This document shows positions 1-12,300 of a stretch of 64,000 nucleotides of DNA, piece by piece. How positions within the stretch are numbered: position 1 is the first letter of the stretch; each line of letters opens with the position of its first letter. The stretch is from Cladocopium goreaui (taxonomy: Eukaryota > Sar > Dinophyceae > Suessiales > Symbiodiniaceae). The DNA is taken from NCBI GenBank assembly GCA_947184155.2, contig CAMXCT020002001.1, positions 1,341,501 through 1,405,500 on the forward strand. Reading direction: 5' to 3'. The notes under the pieces are model-generated. The model searched no databases, had not been told where the DNA came from, and worked only from the letters and a program-made list of their open reading frames with translations. The position numbers and the translations under genes are program-made.

Positions 1-1599
1 AAGACCATGGACTTTTCATCGAATTTGGTTTGCCAAACCTCCCCTTTTTTCGGTCCAAAAAACAGAGGCCAGCTGCGCCACGCTTGCCATTGTTGCTACC
101 TGGAGGCGGTCTGACTTTCGATGGAGATAGATAGCTGGTACGAGTCGATGGTACATTACTCTCATTTGGAATGATGTTATGATAAACTTCCTGGGAAACC
201 TGGCCTAATATGGCCTATAGTCATGTCATCATGACATGCTAATGACATGCTAATGTCAATTAATGTCAATTAATGTCATGATGAGTGGAAGAGAGAATTT
301 TGGGTGCAACACGGGTTTGTACCTGCAAAATCAGTGGTTTCAATATCTTTCAATTCTCATTTTCCGTATGAACATGGCATTTTTCAAGGGGAGGCTGGGA
401 AAGAAACCCATTTCTGGGCAAAGGTACTTGGGCATGGGTCAAGTCGTCGTGTAAATGCACATGGGGTAGCTTTCATTGGTAGTGCCACGCCACGCATCTC
501 TTGTCTAGTGAAACATCACGTTTCTTCAATCTTATAAGATTAGAGAGCAACATGGGGATGGGTCAAAACCCTGGTACCTCGTGAACCCCAAAATAGCTGG
601 TAAATGGATGTTCATCACACTAAAATGTATCTATAGGTATTGACCCATACCCACATCAGCTTAAGTTTGATTTTTTGAAATGTCGGCTGATTTGTTGCTG
701 ATTTGAAGCATCGGCTGATTTGTTTCAGAAAAGCGTAACACATTCATTTTTCGGCCAAAGAAGTACAGTTTGAAGGTGACTTTGGCATTCACCCAGGATC
801 CATGGAAATCACCTTCTTTCATAGCTGGTTGGTGGTTTCAAACATTTTTTATTTTCCATAATATATGGGATAATCCTTCCCATTGACTCATATTTTTCAA
901 GATGCTTAAAACCACCAACCAGATAGATGTGTGGCTGTTTGCAGACATCTGTTCCTGGTCGAGAAAAAGTGGCATTTCACGTTGCTCCTCCGGTTATACA
1001 CTGCTTTCCGGAGTGTGACATGTTGACCCAGCAGCCGGCACGCAACCCATCTACTGATGATTGATGTTGACATCTTTATGGTTGATAATTGGTTGATAAA
1101 TCCCTTGTTGGTCGTTGATCTCCCCAGAAAAAATAGTGACCAAAAAGTGGGCATGGGTCCCTGGGTCAACAAAAATGTTAGTTGCACTTTGGAAGCAAAC
1201 TATATCACAGAAAAGAGCATTGGCTGCTTTTTTTTGGTCATTTACAGGGCTGCTTCCACAACGATCGACGAATCGACGTCAGGATGTCCTCAATTGCCCG
1301 GCTTAATACCTCTCCACGCGCCTGGAACCTGGCTAAAACCACCATATGGACCACCAAAAAATGGGGCGCTTGGACATGTTTGGAAGATGATTTTTTGATA
1401 TTTCTTGGGATTGAAGAGTTGGCAAGTTTCCCATTATAATTCCCATAGAGTTATATGATGTTATATGTATACAGTACTGTATATACATATATATATATAT
1501 ATGCACAATCCCCATTTTCATGGCAATCTTCCATAATTGTCAATAATTCATGGGGATTATAGTGGGAAACCAAGCAATTTACCAGTTTCATGTGTTGAA
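1..1599. other. no gene seen
   Basis: Apart from the family A MITE at 825, only AT-rich unique-looking DNA with short direct repeats (TCATGACATGCTAATG near 222). No exon-like block with splice sites. Confidence 0.5.
825..922. mobile_element. family A MITE, copy 1 (complete)
   Basis: It begins CTGGTTGGTGGTTT and ends AAACCACCAACCAG, inverted termini of about 14 bp. Both flanks are ATAG, a 4-bp target-site duplication. The interior carries the family text TTTATTTTCCATAATATATG and a TATTTTTCA motif near the right end. Confidence 0.8.
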
Positions 1600-1682
1600 A
1601 TGGCCCCGCTTGGCCTCGCGGCAAGACCAAGGCCTCCCTTTGGGATGCCGCCGCACGCAGCCTTTCCTGTGCGCCGGGAGTG
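1600..1682 (+). CDS. candidate first exon with ATG, unassigned
   Basis: An ATG at 1600 opens a GC-rich, codon-biased stretch (MAPLGLAARP, then Pro-rich residues and VRREW) unlike the AT-rich flanks. Possible donors are GTGCGC at 1669 and GTGCAT at 1683. It could be the first exon of the downstream channel gene, but no phase-linked next exon was found. No domain is recognisable. Chance or a decayed exon is possible. Confidence 0.25.
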
Positions 1683-2051
1683 GTGCATTTTTTTGTGCTT
1701 ACGGCTACTCACTTCAAAGATTGTTAAAGTGAAACTGGGCATCACAGCATCGCAAGCCCAAAGTAGATAGGAAATGATAGGAACAGTTTTTCAGACCTGG
1801 AAATATTGGCGGAAATTCTGGAGGATGGCCATCATCGAACGTTCACGACTCCTGGTCCCTTTTTCGGCATCTCTTTGGGGACCACTGGACCACTATAAGA
1901 TGATTCAAAATGATTTTGCCACCAAGTTTTGTAACTAAATTGTACTAAATTCAGCAATTTTGAGGGTCAACAGTGCCCCATTTTTGAGCCATTGTGTTCC
2001 ACAGAGATCACAAGCCTAATGGTCGAGACTGAAATTTCACAACTTCAAAGG

Positions 2052-2135
2052 AAAAACACATCAAAAACACATCAAAAACACATCAAAAACACATCAAAAA
2101 CACATCAAAAACACATCAAAAACACATCAAAAACA
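2052..2135 (+). repeat. 11-bp tandem repeat
   Basis: AAAAACACATC repeated about seven times with almost no variation. Confidence 0.9.
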
Positions 2136-2151
2136 TAGTGGAATCCAAGAC

Positions 2152-2412
2152 ATGTTTTTTGACGAATGCACGCGATTCCACCGATTGGTTTCTCGTCGGA
2201 TTTCGTTGGATTTCTGGGGTCGAACTGTGGCACCAGGTGATACCGCGAGGCTGGGGGCATGCGTGGAACTTTGCTTCCAGCGTGATGAGTGGAATTCGCT
2301 GGCAATCAGAATTCGGTCACAAAAACTCGAAAAAAAGCATCATGAATATGTGCAACATAGTGCAACATCCTGGGAGGAATCAGTTAACTCCGCAATCGGG
2401 AGGTTTCTGTAA
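2152..2412 (+). CDS. unassigned 86-codon ORF
   Basis: This ATG-to-stop frame just follows the 11-bp repeat and has a mixed, protein-like composition (FFDECTRFHRL, later RDEWNSLAIRI) and no low complexity. I recognise no family. The opposite strand is also partly open, so coding status is doubtful. Confidence 0.18.
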   Translation: MFFDECTRFHRLVSRRISLDFWGRTVAPGDTARLGACVELCFQRDEWNSLAIRIRSQKLEKKHHEYVQHSATSWEESVNSAIGRFL

Positions 2413-2955
2413 GAAGATTCGCTAAAGTTTGGTGAAGGATGAAAGAAACCTCAGGAGGATTCATTTGCCAAACACGAAAGAATATTAGGTGATCTCGGAC
2501 CAAAGGTAGTTACATCCCCCATCATCCCCCAAAACTGTGGAGGCAAACAAACACGTTTTGCGAAGAAGGTCACGTTCTTGTTTTCCAAACTGAAAACAAC
2601 TCACCAGGTTTGCATCTACCCAATGGACGCCAGGCCTTCCAAACCTTATGGCTATGCCGACAGCGCCGCACAGATGATGCGGGTTTGGTGAAAATGGCCA
2701 TGCTTTCTCTTCAAAGGGACTAGCTGTGTATTCTACAACAATATATAGCAATAATATGCAATAATAACTCTCCAAAGATACTGTCACATGATGATATATA
2801 TATACACATATAATATGCAATAACAACTCTCCAAAGATACTGTAGCAATAATAATAACTCTACACCAGTATATAACAATAGTAACTAGTAACCAATCAAA
2901 TGATTCACCATCCCCATAGGGTGCCAGCCCGGTGTCACATGACTTTCACCTGCGG

Positions 2956-3056
2956 CCTCTGGTAATTTAACATAGCTATTGAACATCACAGTTTTTAATG
3001 GTGAAATTCACTATACATGGTGATTTTCCACAGTTATGTTAAATTACCAGAGGGTA
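2956..3056. mobile_element. family B palindromic MITE
   Basis: CCTCTGGTAATTTAACATAG pairs with the end CTATGTTAAATTACCAGAGG class sequence (here CAGTTATGTTAAATTACCAG) to form a long hairpin of about 100 bp. Confidence 0.75.
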
Positions 3057-3793
3057 GATATATTAGATTTTATAGTTGGTTTATAAATCCATTTGACTGT
3101 AGATATCTATAGATACACCATGATACGCCCTTCGGCGTCATGGCTAGCACCATTATGGAGGCTTTGACGGGAAAATCATCGTTTTCCAGCACCACCTTGC
3201 AACACTTCTACTGATGAACATGTCTTGAAAAACAATCTACTGTAATCCGATACTCTATTTTGCTGCACATCGTTTTTATTGGGATTTGTAGAGTCAACAT
3301 AGCAATTCCTGAAGCAATACGGAGCTTGTTCCGAGGCGTCAGCTGCTTTCAGGGGGTACCCGGTATACCCCACAAGTAATCAGTCACTGTTTAGCAATGT
3401 GGGCTTGACATTATCCAATAAGATGCTGCAGATTCCAGAATTCATCACCAGGATTCTGCTGCAAAAAATGCTTCAGGACTGTGCTGTATGAATCCTTCAA
3501 ATCCTAATTACGCTTTTGAACCCAAAGTCAAAAACCAACCAGGGTTACTCCCCAGTCCCGCATAAAAACCATGACTTTCTGAATTTCTCTGGGAACATCT
3601 GACTTTTTGCAGGTCAATATGCCAAGTATCGCGTAGACTCCTTGCGATTCAGAAACTCCTCACCAGACTCGCCACACCACGCCGCAGAACTTGGCAGTTC
3701 AAAGACAGAAGTGCTGCAACAGACAAACTGCAAAGAAAGACAAATTGCATCCCAACAAGCCAAAAAAATTGCAATTAGGCCCTGAACTCCACA

Positions 3794-3866
3794 GTTTTTT
3801 TTGTCCGCCGCACCGGGCCTCTGGCGGCCTCTGGCTGTGGCGCCCTCGGCGGAGGAGCCTGAAGGG
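3794..3866 (+). CDS. candidate exon, Ala/Pro-rich
   Basis: After a CACAG acceptor and a T run, a GC-rich frame reads SAAPGLWRPLAVAPSAEEPEG up to a possible GTTGGC donor at 3867. Codon bias resembles the better exons of the window, but there is no phase-linked neighbour, so this is a guess from composition. Confidence 0.2.
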
Positions 3867-4630
3867 GTTGGCCCCATGTGGATGGGGAAAAATGCCACAA
3901 ACTGGGGTTATCGGTTGCCAATTTCACCCAGGAACTGGCGTGAAAACACTGGCGTCACAACTGTTGGATACTGAAAAAAGGCCCCATGATCGATGTATCC
4001 ATCGATTGGGTGGAGATATCATCAAGCAGCAACGTTGGGTAAATTTCATTGACCAAAAAATGGGAGCGGGACTATCACCAACAAAGGCATATTTTGGATA
4101 TACATTAATCCATGAAATATCAGTATACTGTGAAGATCTGTGAAGAGCAAGCAGTTATATGATGATATATATCATATTCTAAGTACATAAGACGCATAAT
4201 ATAGATATAATTTATGCAGATTTATATATCAGATATAGTGTGGTAACAATCCCAGCCATTTCTAAGTTGGGGCAGGTTTGCGGCGTTGGGTTTACCACAT
4301 TAAGTGGCTTGCAATGGCTCAAACCAACTAGCTAACTAGCCAACTAAGTAGCCAACAAACCAACTACCGAACTATCGCACTAGTTAATTGCCTAACTACC
4401 CAACTGGATATAGATGTAATATATATACATAGCACACACACATATATATATATATCACAAGATAGATGCAATTTCTATGATTCATAAGACATCATAAAAC
4501 CATCCACCATGCTTCTCCATGTCACCCAGGCGGCCATGCCGAATGCGGACACGCCTGGGTCCCGGTTGGGGACGAATCATGGATGGCGATGGGGGATGTT
4601 CAGCATTTTGGAATGATTTTTGGAATGAGT

Positions 4631-7102
4631 TTCCATGATTTTCCATGGTTTTTCCATGATTTTCCATGGTTTTTCCATGATTTTCCATTGTTTTTCCATG
4701 ATTTTCTATGGTTTTTCCATGCTTTTCTATGGTTTTTCCATTATTTTCCATAGTTTTTCCATGATTTTCCATTGTTTTTCCATGATTTTCTATGGTTTTT
4801 CCATGCTTTTCTATGGTTTTTCCATTATTTTCCATGGTTTTTCCATGATTTTCCATTGTTTTTCCATGATTTTCCATTGTTTTTCCATGATTTTCTATGG
4901 TTTTTCCATGCTTTTCTATGGTTTTTCCATGATTTTCCATAGTTTTTCCATGATTTTCCATAGTTTTTCCATGATTTTCTATGGTTTTTCCATGATTTTC
5001 CATGGTTTTTCCATGATTTTCCATGGTTTTTCCATGATTTTCCATTGTTTTTCCATGATTTTCTATGGTTTTTCCATGCTTTTCTATGGTTTTTCCATGA
5101 TTTTCCATGGTTTTTCCATGATTTTCCATGGTTTTTCCATGATTTTCCATTGTTTTTCCATGATTTTCTATGGTTTTTCCATGCTTTTCTATGGTTTTTC
5201 CATGCTTTTCCATGGTTTTTCCATGATTTTCCATGGTTTTTCCATGATTTTCCATTGTTTTTCAATGATTTTCTATGGTTTTTCCATGCTTTTCTATGGT
5301 TTTTCCATGCTTTTCTATGATTTTTCCATGCTTTTCCATGGTTTTTCCATGATTTTCCATTGTTTTTCCATGATTTTCTATGGTTTTTCCATGCTTTTCT
5401 ATGGTTTTTCCATGCTTTTCTATGATTTTTCCATGCTTTTCCATGGTTGTTCCATGCTTTTCTATGGTTTTTCCATGCTTTTCTATGGTTTTCCCATGCT
5501 TTTCTATGGTTTTTCCATGCTTTTCTATGATTTTTCCATGCTTTTCCATGGTTTTTCCATGCTTTTCTATGGTTTTTCCATGCTTTTCTATGGTTTTCCC
5601 ATGCTTTTCTATGGTTTTTCCATGCTTTTCCATGGTGTTTCCATGCTTTTCTATGGTTTTTCCATGCTTTTCTATGGTTTTTCCATGCTTTTCTATTGTT
5701 TTCCCATGCTTTTCTATGGTTTTTCCATGATTTTCCATGGTTTTTCCATGATTTTCCATTGTTTTTCCATGATTTTCTATGGTTTTTCCATGCTTTTCTA
5801 TGGTTTTTCCATGATTTTCCATAGTTTTTCCATGATTTTCCATTGTTTTTCCATGATTTTCTATGGTTTTTCCATGTTTTTCTATGGTTTTTCCATTATT
5901 TTCCATGGTTTTTCCATGATTTTCCATTGTTTTTCCATGATTTTCTATGGTTTTTCCATGCTTTTCTATGGTTTTTTTATGCTTTTCTATGATTTTTCCA
6001 TGCTTTTCCATGCTTTTCTATGGTTTTTCCATGCTTTTCTATGGTTTTCCCATGCTTTTCTATGGTTTTTCCATGCTTTTCTATGGTTTTTCCATGATTT
6101 TCCATTGTTTTTCCATGATTTTCTATGGTTTTTCCATGCTTTTCTATGGTTTTTCCATGATTTTCCATGGTTTTTTCCATGATTTTCTATTGTTTTTCCA
6201 TGATTTTCTATGGTTTTTCCATGCTTTTCTATGGTTTTTCCATGCTTTTCTATGATTTTTCCATGCTTTTCCATGGTTTTTCCATGCTTTTCTATGGTTT
6301 TTCCATGCTTTTCCATGGTTTTTCCATGATTTTCCATTGTTTTTCCATGATTTTCTATGGTTTTTCTATGCTTTTCCATGGTGTTTCCATGCTTTTCTAT
6401 GGTTTTTCCATGCTTTTCTATGGTTTTTCCATGCTTTTCTATGATTTTTCCATGCTTTTCCATTGTTTTTCCATGCTTTTCCCATGCTTTTCTATGGTTT
6501 TTCCATGCTTTTCTATGGTTTTTCCATGCTTTTCTATGGTTTTTCCATGCTTTTCTATGGTTTTTCCATGCTTTTCCATGGTTTTTCCATGCTTTTCCAT
6601 GGTTTTTCCATGCTTTTCTATGGTTTTCCCATGCTTTTCTATGATTTTTCCATGCTTTTCCATGGTTTTTCCATGCTTTTCCATGGTGTTTCCATGCTTT
6701 TCTATGGTTTTTCCATGCTTTTCTATGGTTTTTCCATGCTTTTCCATGGTTTTTCCATGCTTTTCTATGGTTTTTCCATGCTTTTCTATGGTTTTTCCAT
6801 GCTTTTCTATGGTTTTTCCATGCTTTTCTATGGTTTTTCCATGCTTTTCTATGATTTTTCCATGCTTTTCCATTTTTCCATGCTTTTCCATGGTTTTTCC
6901 ATGCTTTTCTATGGTTTTTCCATGCTTTTCTATGGTTTTTCCATGCTTTTCCATGGTTTTTCCATGCTTTTCTATGGTTTTTCCATGCTTTTCTATGGTT
7001 TTTCCATGCTTTTCTATGGTTTTTCCATGCTTTTCTATGGTTTTTCCATGCTTTTCCATGGTGTTTCCATGCCTTCTATGGTTTTTCCATGATTTTCCAC
7101 GG
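4631..7102 (+). repeat. 21-bp satellite, about 117 copies
   Basis: The unit is TTTTTCCATGATTTTCCATGG, with variants ATGA/ATGC and CCATGG/CTATGG/CCATTG. Because 21 is a multiple of three and the unit lacks stops in most frames, long open frames run on both strands (Phe/Ser/Met-rich on +, KTMENHG-like heptads on -). A few 6-bp deletions shift phase (6,475 and 6,871). ATGC-type variants dominate in the right half, suggesting two homogenised blocks. Confidence 0.95.
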
Positions 7103-7642
7103 TTGTTGATGATTAAAACCATTGCCATGTGCAACCAATGGATATTTGAGCCACGAGCTTCCGCGGTTTCAGGTGGGAGGAACAGCTCGCGTTTCAAAAA
7201 GTGAGAACTTTTGCCTTGGACTCCTCGAGGCTTTTAGCCTCTCGCCAGAATCTATTTGGAAAATTTGGGATACTCAATACAAACTAGGAAATCCCACTAT
7301 CTCTCAGTTTTTTCCCAGATAGATGGTTTGAACAATACAAATGAAAAAATATAGGAAAGTAGGGAAACATGGGAAAATGAAGGGAACCCCTCTCTGGACG
7401 TGGTGTGCCTGAAAATGTAACATGGGAAACCTCCCATTGAATGGTTTTCCAAAAAGATTCATGTGGTAACTTTGCGAATCAATAGAATCTGGTTTAAATC
7501 GCTATTGATAGCTCTTTTTGGTGGAAGGATTAATGAATGTCTGAAGTGCAAAAGAATGGTCAATTATTGAACCCACTGCCCGACCCTTTGCAAAAACGAT
7601 GGGCGATATGAATGGGGAACCAAAACAACATGACCATCATGA

Positions 7643-7882
7643 CTATACAACCCAGATTTTTTTAGAGTGGTTGGTGAAAAAGAGAGACATTCCAAACGGT
7701 CGGACGGTGTGTGTAAACGCGCACCTGTGACAAACATCTTTGGTATCAGCTGCCGAGTTTCTTTTTTTATTTCGAAAAGTCCGCTTTTGCTTCTGTCCAA
7801 CATCACCGCTTCGGGTTGTTTCCAATGCCTTTAGGACCTTTTCCAAGCCAGGGGCCAGCAGCCTTTGCACAGCAAGCATCAA
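7643..7882 (-). pseudogene. minus-strand fragment resembling channel exon at 28,590
   Basis: The minus strand reads LLAPGLEKVLKALETTRSGDV. The + strand around 28,575-28,640 reads AAPGFEKVLDSLETF, then GDEV. The shared pattern A.PG.EKVL..LET, and the DNA run GAAAAGGTCCT followed by TTGGAAAC/CTGGAAAC, suggest an inverted, decayed duplicate about 20 kb upstream. The frame downstream is not convincing. Chance similarity is not excluded. Confidence 0.25.
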
Positions 7883-8040
7883 GAGCGTGTTGGAAGTTGA
7901 TCGAGAAGTTAAGAGCGTCGAAGAAAGAAGTCAAAAGCGCAAGCAAAAGAACTTTGAGGCTTTGTTAGCCCCCCCTCCACCACACCCCACCCCCTACCCC
8001 CACCCCCTACCCCTCCCACCCTCGCCATGCACAGTTGATG
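7876..8040 (+). CDS. candidate coiled-coil plus Pro-rich segment
   Basis: One + frame reads a charged helical stretch (SIKSVLEVDREVKSVEERSQ, then KRKQKNFEALL) followed by a Pro/His-rich tail from a CCCCAC-rich tract at 7970-8020. The first 23 bases closely match the reverse complement of the 44-bp satellite unit at 45.5 kb. It may be an exon or a diverged satellite copy. No clear splice sites. Confidence 0.2.
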
Positions 8041-8749
8041 GGCTGAGAATGTGCGTTTTTTTCCCGTTGGGGCGACACAGAAATGAGGGATATTAATCAG
8101 AACAGTTGCAACTATCATTCCAATAAGGAAAAGTCCGGCTTGTTTCTGATTTGAAATTTGGGACTTATCTAAATGTACCCAGAGAATATCTGGCAGCCCC
8201 GGTGTGACCAGGATGGTTGTCGTGGTCAAGCGATGGCTGAAGGGTACTTTTTTGTTTTAGGGACCCTCTTTACTTTTTTAGATGGATTCATCAATTCATA
8301 GCTAGCTGAACCTATCACTATAACTATCAATGCCTAGTATGTATATCTATAGCTATCTGTAATCTAATGTTTAATATCTAAATCTAAATATATATATATA
8401 TAGATATCCGTATCTACATCTACATCTACATCTATTATCAATATCAATATCAATATCTATCTGTATATCTTTCTGTAAGCCAGCTATCCAAGATTGGCCA
8501 TAAATTGTGAAGTTGTGGTTAGCTGCTTGGTATTGGGGTTCTCCTCAAGGATCGGCAGGTATCTGCAACGGAAACCATGGTGGTAGCATCAGCAGTTTGC
8601 CGCCCAAAAATGCCAGAAATGGATAGAAATGGGTTTTAATGATGTTTAATGATGTTCAATGATGTTCAATGATGTTTAATGATGTTTAGCGGGAAAAAAG
8701 GGGAAAACAACAAGTTTAGAAGTAGGATCTATGGTTTCCTGTTTGAGCA

Positions 8750-9097
8750 TCAATAAATCCTTCTTGAAATTCGAAACCTCTGAAGCAACGAGTCGACCGG
8801 TGGATGAAAAGTTTCGGATGGACCATCAGATGCCAAGTCCGGTGGGTCACTTAGTGGGTTAGGTGGGTCAGTTGCGACTAAAGATGCCCAGATATTTCTC
8901 GAATCAGAGGGGGTTAGGGTGTCCCAGTCCAGCTGAGGAATTGCAGGTTTCCCTGCTGCAAAACTATATTTGCCACTGGGCTGACAGGGTCGTTTTTTTT
9001 TTGGCAGCTGGTTGAGGATGGGCTGAATGTAGGAACAATTCACAAAGTCCCCATTGAATTCATTACAGTCGTTTTTTTCCCCACCACTTTTCACCAA
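8750..9097 (-). CDS. unassigned minus-strand ORF, 115 codons
   Basis: The C-terminal half has protein-like, acidic and Pro-rich composition (LDWDTLTPSDSRNIWASL, then DPPNPLSDPPDL). The N-terminal half is less convincing and overlaps T-rich sequence. No domain is recognised, and no neighbouring minus-strand exon supports it. Confidence 0.18.
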   Translation of the reverse strand: MVKSGGEKNDCNEFNGDFVNCSYIQPILNQLPKKKRPCQPSGKYSFAAGKPAIPQLDWDTLTPSDSRNIWASLVATDPPNPLSDPPDLASDGPSETFHPPVDSLLQRFRISRRIY

Positions 9098-9245
9098 TCA
9101 ATCAATGTTTATAGATGTTTATATATAGATGTTTATGGACTATCTAAGTGTTTCTTGAGGGTATGTACCTCATTGTACCTCTATTTTTTCATTGTTCATA
9201 GATTTCATAGCCCTAGAAAAAAAAAACAAACTCGCCATCGACCAG

Positions 9246-9397
9246 GGATCAACTGGCACTGATCAAGGTGAACAAACTCCGGAAGGGACCTATCATGCCG
9301 TCCGCTACGTCTCAGAGGCTGTAGAAGAGGTCCGGTGTTTCCACGGAGCTGTGAGCGATCCGAATCGTCCCAGAACGGGGGCGCTGAAGGATGGCGG
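9246..9397 (+). CDS. channel gene, candidate N-terminal exon
   Basis: The acceptor is GACCAG at 9240-9245 and the donor GTGAAC at 9398. The frame reads 50 codons (GSTGTDQGEQTPEG, later HAVRYVSEAVEEVRCFHGAV) and ends in phase 2, which fits the one-base start of the next exon at 9956. Composition suits a cytosolic N-terminus. An earlier donor GTCCGG near 9331 is an alternative. Confidence 0.4.
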
Positions 9398-12300
9398 GTG
9401 AACGGGTTTTTACGGCAGGTCTTCGAGACAATCCATGGACTTCAATTGAAACTGGCCTCAAACTCAGCCGGTTTGGGTTTTGTTTGGAGAATTGGACATG
9501 ACCTTTGTGAATTCCCTCTTCAGGGCGTTTTTGCGGTTTGGGTTTTGTTTGGATTTCGATAGCCTAGAGGTTTGAAGTTTCCATTTTCCATCTCAAGTTT
9601 GACTTTTCGGAAGTGAAGTGATGTGGGTCATCCCCTCTTTTTGGGATATGAGGCCTGTGAGAATTTGCCTGCGCCTGGAAGAGTCAAGGCCGGTTCGCAT
9701 GGTTCGCCACTTTGTTGGGATTGATACCATGATGTACCATGACATGCAGACTTTTTCTCCAAGACCAATAAGACCAGTTTGATGCACACATGATTGTCGT
9801 GATTGTCATGATTGTCATGATTGTCATGAATTATTCGATATTATATGATTATTATATGTAAATAAGCATGCAAGTGCCATCCTGATCAATCTGGACTCTA
9901 TTTGTAGCCAGTAACTTCAACTTCTCCAGGTAACATGGTAACATCATTCTCCAAGGCACCTCAACCATGACCAGCAACTGGCAGCACCAAGGGCGGCTCA
10001 CCGCCGCCAGGCCGGCGTCGCTGCGATCGAGGCCGACACGGTGGCCTCGACGGAGGCCGAGGCCGAAACGGCGCCGAAGCCGTCGCTGCGGCCGCGGCAG
10101 TTGTTGCCGCGCTCGGAACGGAAGGCGGTCGACGAGTTCCGGAGGAAGTTGCGAAGTGGAAGGTTATAATGGTTTTAATGGTTGGTGGTTTGGGACATTT
10201 TTTGATTATTTTTCCACATATTGGGAAGAAAAAAAAACCCAACTGACTTTCATATTTTTCAGAGGGGTTGAAACCACCAACCAGTGGTTATATAACTATA
10301 GTCTTTATGGTTTTATAGTGGTTTATACACGAACTTATAAATGGAAGTTTCACCCCATGTGTGTCTTATAAAGCCCATTAACTAGTTCGCTATATCTAGC
10401 ATAAACCATAGAATTCAGCCATGTTAAGCCACTATCTCATAATAAGGTCTATGATCTTAGAGCTAACCTAGCATAGATATGTGGGATTAAGCCGGAATAA
10501 TGAATGGGGGACCCGAGTCCCATATTTCGGTCATATTTCTGGTAGGCCGATGCTATGACATATGGCTATGATTATAGGGGCAGATAATGAGATATAGTAT
10601 GGGATCTAATTTAAAAGTAACTAATATCTTTCATAATTATGTTGGGAATATATCGTGAATTAGTCATTGGGATTATGCAATGACAAAGGAATGGGGGGAA
10701 TGTGGTTGGTTCACCTGTTAGCTGATGGTTGTTTACTATGATGGTTGATCAGTGATTTCATGGAGAGTGGGTGAACCTTGAATAGATAGTTTAGCCCTAC
10801 AAAACCTTTTAGTATAAATTGCTATATATATATATGTAAGCAAAAATGAGTGTTTTTTTCGTGACCGAAGATTGGCCATCCAGTTTGACTACGAAAAAAC
10901 AAATCGGAGGGTAGGTAGTTTAATGGTAGCAAGTATGAATGGAAACTCAAATCTTGCTCATGATCTTTTTGTTTTAACTCATTGTTCACTAATGGGTGAA
11001 TAAGGGTTAGCCCAAAGTTGACCAACGTTGAGTGAAAAATGCCATTGATCCAGGCATCGGAATTGCTGGTTGTTGCTGGACGGTATGTATGATCAACCAA
11101 TGGTATTTATGAGAATCATGGGTATTGGAGTTCATGGGTCATGGCATTCATGGCTGCGAACATGGCGATTTCTAGTTGGCATGGCGTGATCACCATATAT
11201 GCACACGTATATGGTATGCAGATGTATGCAGTACAACCTACGAACATGGGGGTTGAAGAACAATGATGTGCTAAAGCTAGATTTTTGCGTTGTTTTAACC
11301 ACATTATAGATGATGTTCCCATGCAAAATGGGCATTTCCCAATCAGCTCTTCTGTGAAGTCAAAATCCACCCGTCATTCCCATCATTTTTGGTAACCGAA
11401 CCGGAAAAATTGCCATCGAAAGATGTTTTCACCCTCCGTTCAAAGATAATTCATAGGGCATAAATGGGTATAATATGGTATAATATGAACGATACCCTTT
11501 GGTAAACTAACATAGCTATGGAAAATCACCATGTTGAATGGGAAAATCCACTATTAATGGCCATTTTCAATAGCTATTTTGACATAACCAGAGGGTAATT
11601 GAATGTTCACGTAAAGATCATAGGCCTTCATACCAATGATATGGAGCCATATGTCCCATATTTTGCCTTGGAAATTAGCCTCGTTGTCAGATCTTCCTGA
11701 CTGAAGATGACGATGATCTGGACCGGGACGTGGCCCTAGGGAAATCCTCCCCGTGTCAACGCTCATCTGCCATGTTTTTGGTGTTTTTTGCTACCCAAAA
11801 CCTCAATTTCACTAGTTTCAAATCATTGATAGTGAGGTGATTTGGGAGGTTCCCCCCAGATATAGTAATGTCCATTCCCCTAAACATAGTAATATATAGG
11901 TTTTGACTCAAACCCAGAACCCTTTTTCCGAAAGGCACAGTCTCCTAGATCTGAGGAAACAAAATGAAAACCTGAGAAAAGAACAGACCCCTACACAAAC
12001 CACTTCACCAAAATACAGGCCATTACAGGGCCCAAGGATGCAGAGAGGTGTGGAGTAGGTTGCAACTTTCAATACCACAAAACATGGAGGGTGCCTAATG
12101 GTGCCCAAGAGAAACCAAATGGCAGACTATTTGTCAATTTGGATCCTCATCCCAAATGCGTTTTTTTCAACAAAGAATCTCTGAATGAACATTCATAAAA
12201 ACCAGCCATTATGATGTTCACCAGAGTAGCAGGGTTTTGACCCATACCTATATAGTCCCTAGGACATTGTTGCAGGATAAACTGGGATATTATCCCAGAG

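Noticed and set aside
4631-7102. CRISPR-like array
   Set aside because: Units are contiguous without unique spacers and the genome is eukaryotic.
4482-7204. Long ORFs of up to 515 codons on both strands (Phe/Ser/Met-rich and Lys/His/Glu-rich heptads)
   Set aside because: They lie wholly in the 21-bp satellite; the period is divisible by three and lacks stops, so open frames are automatic.
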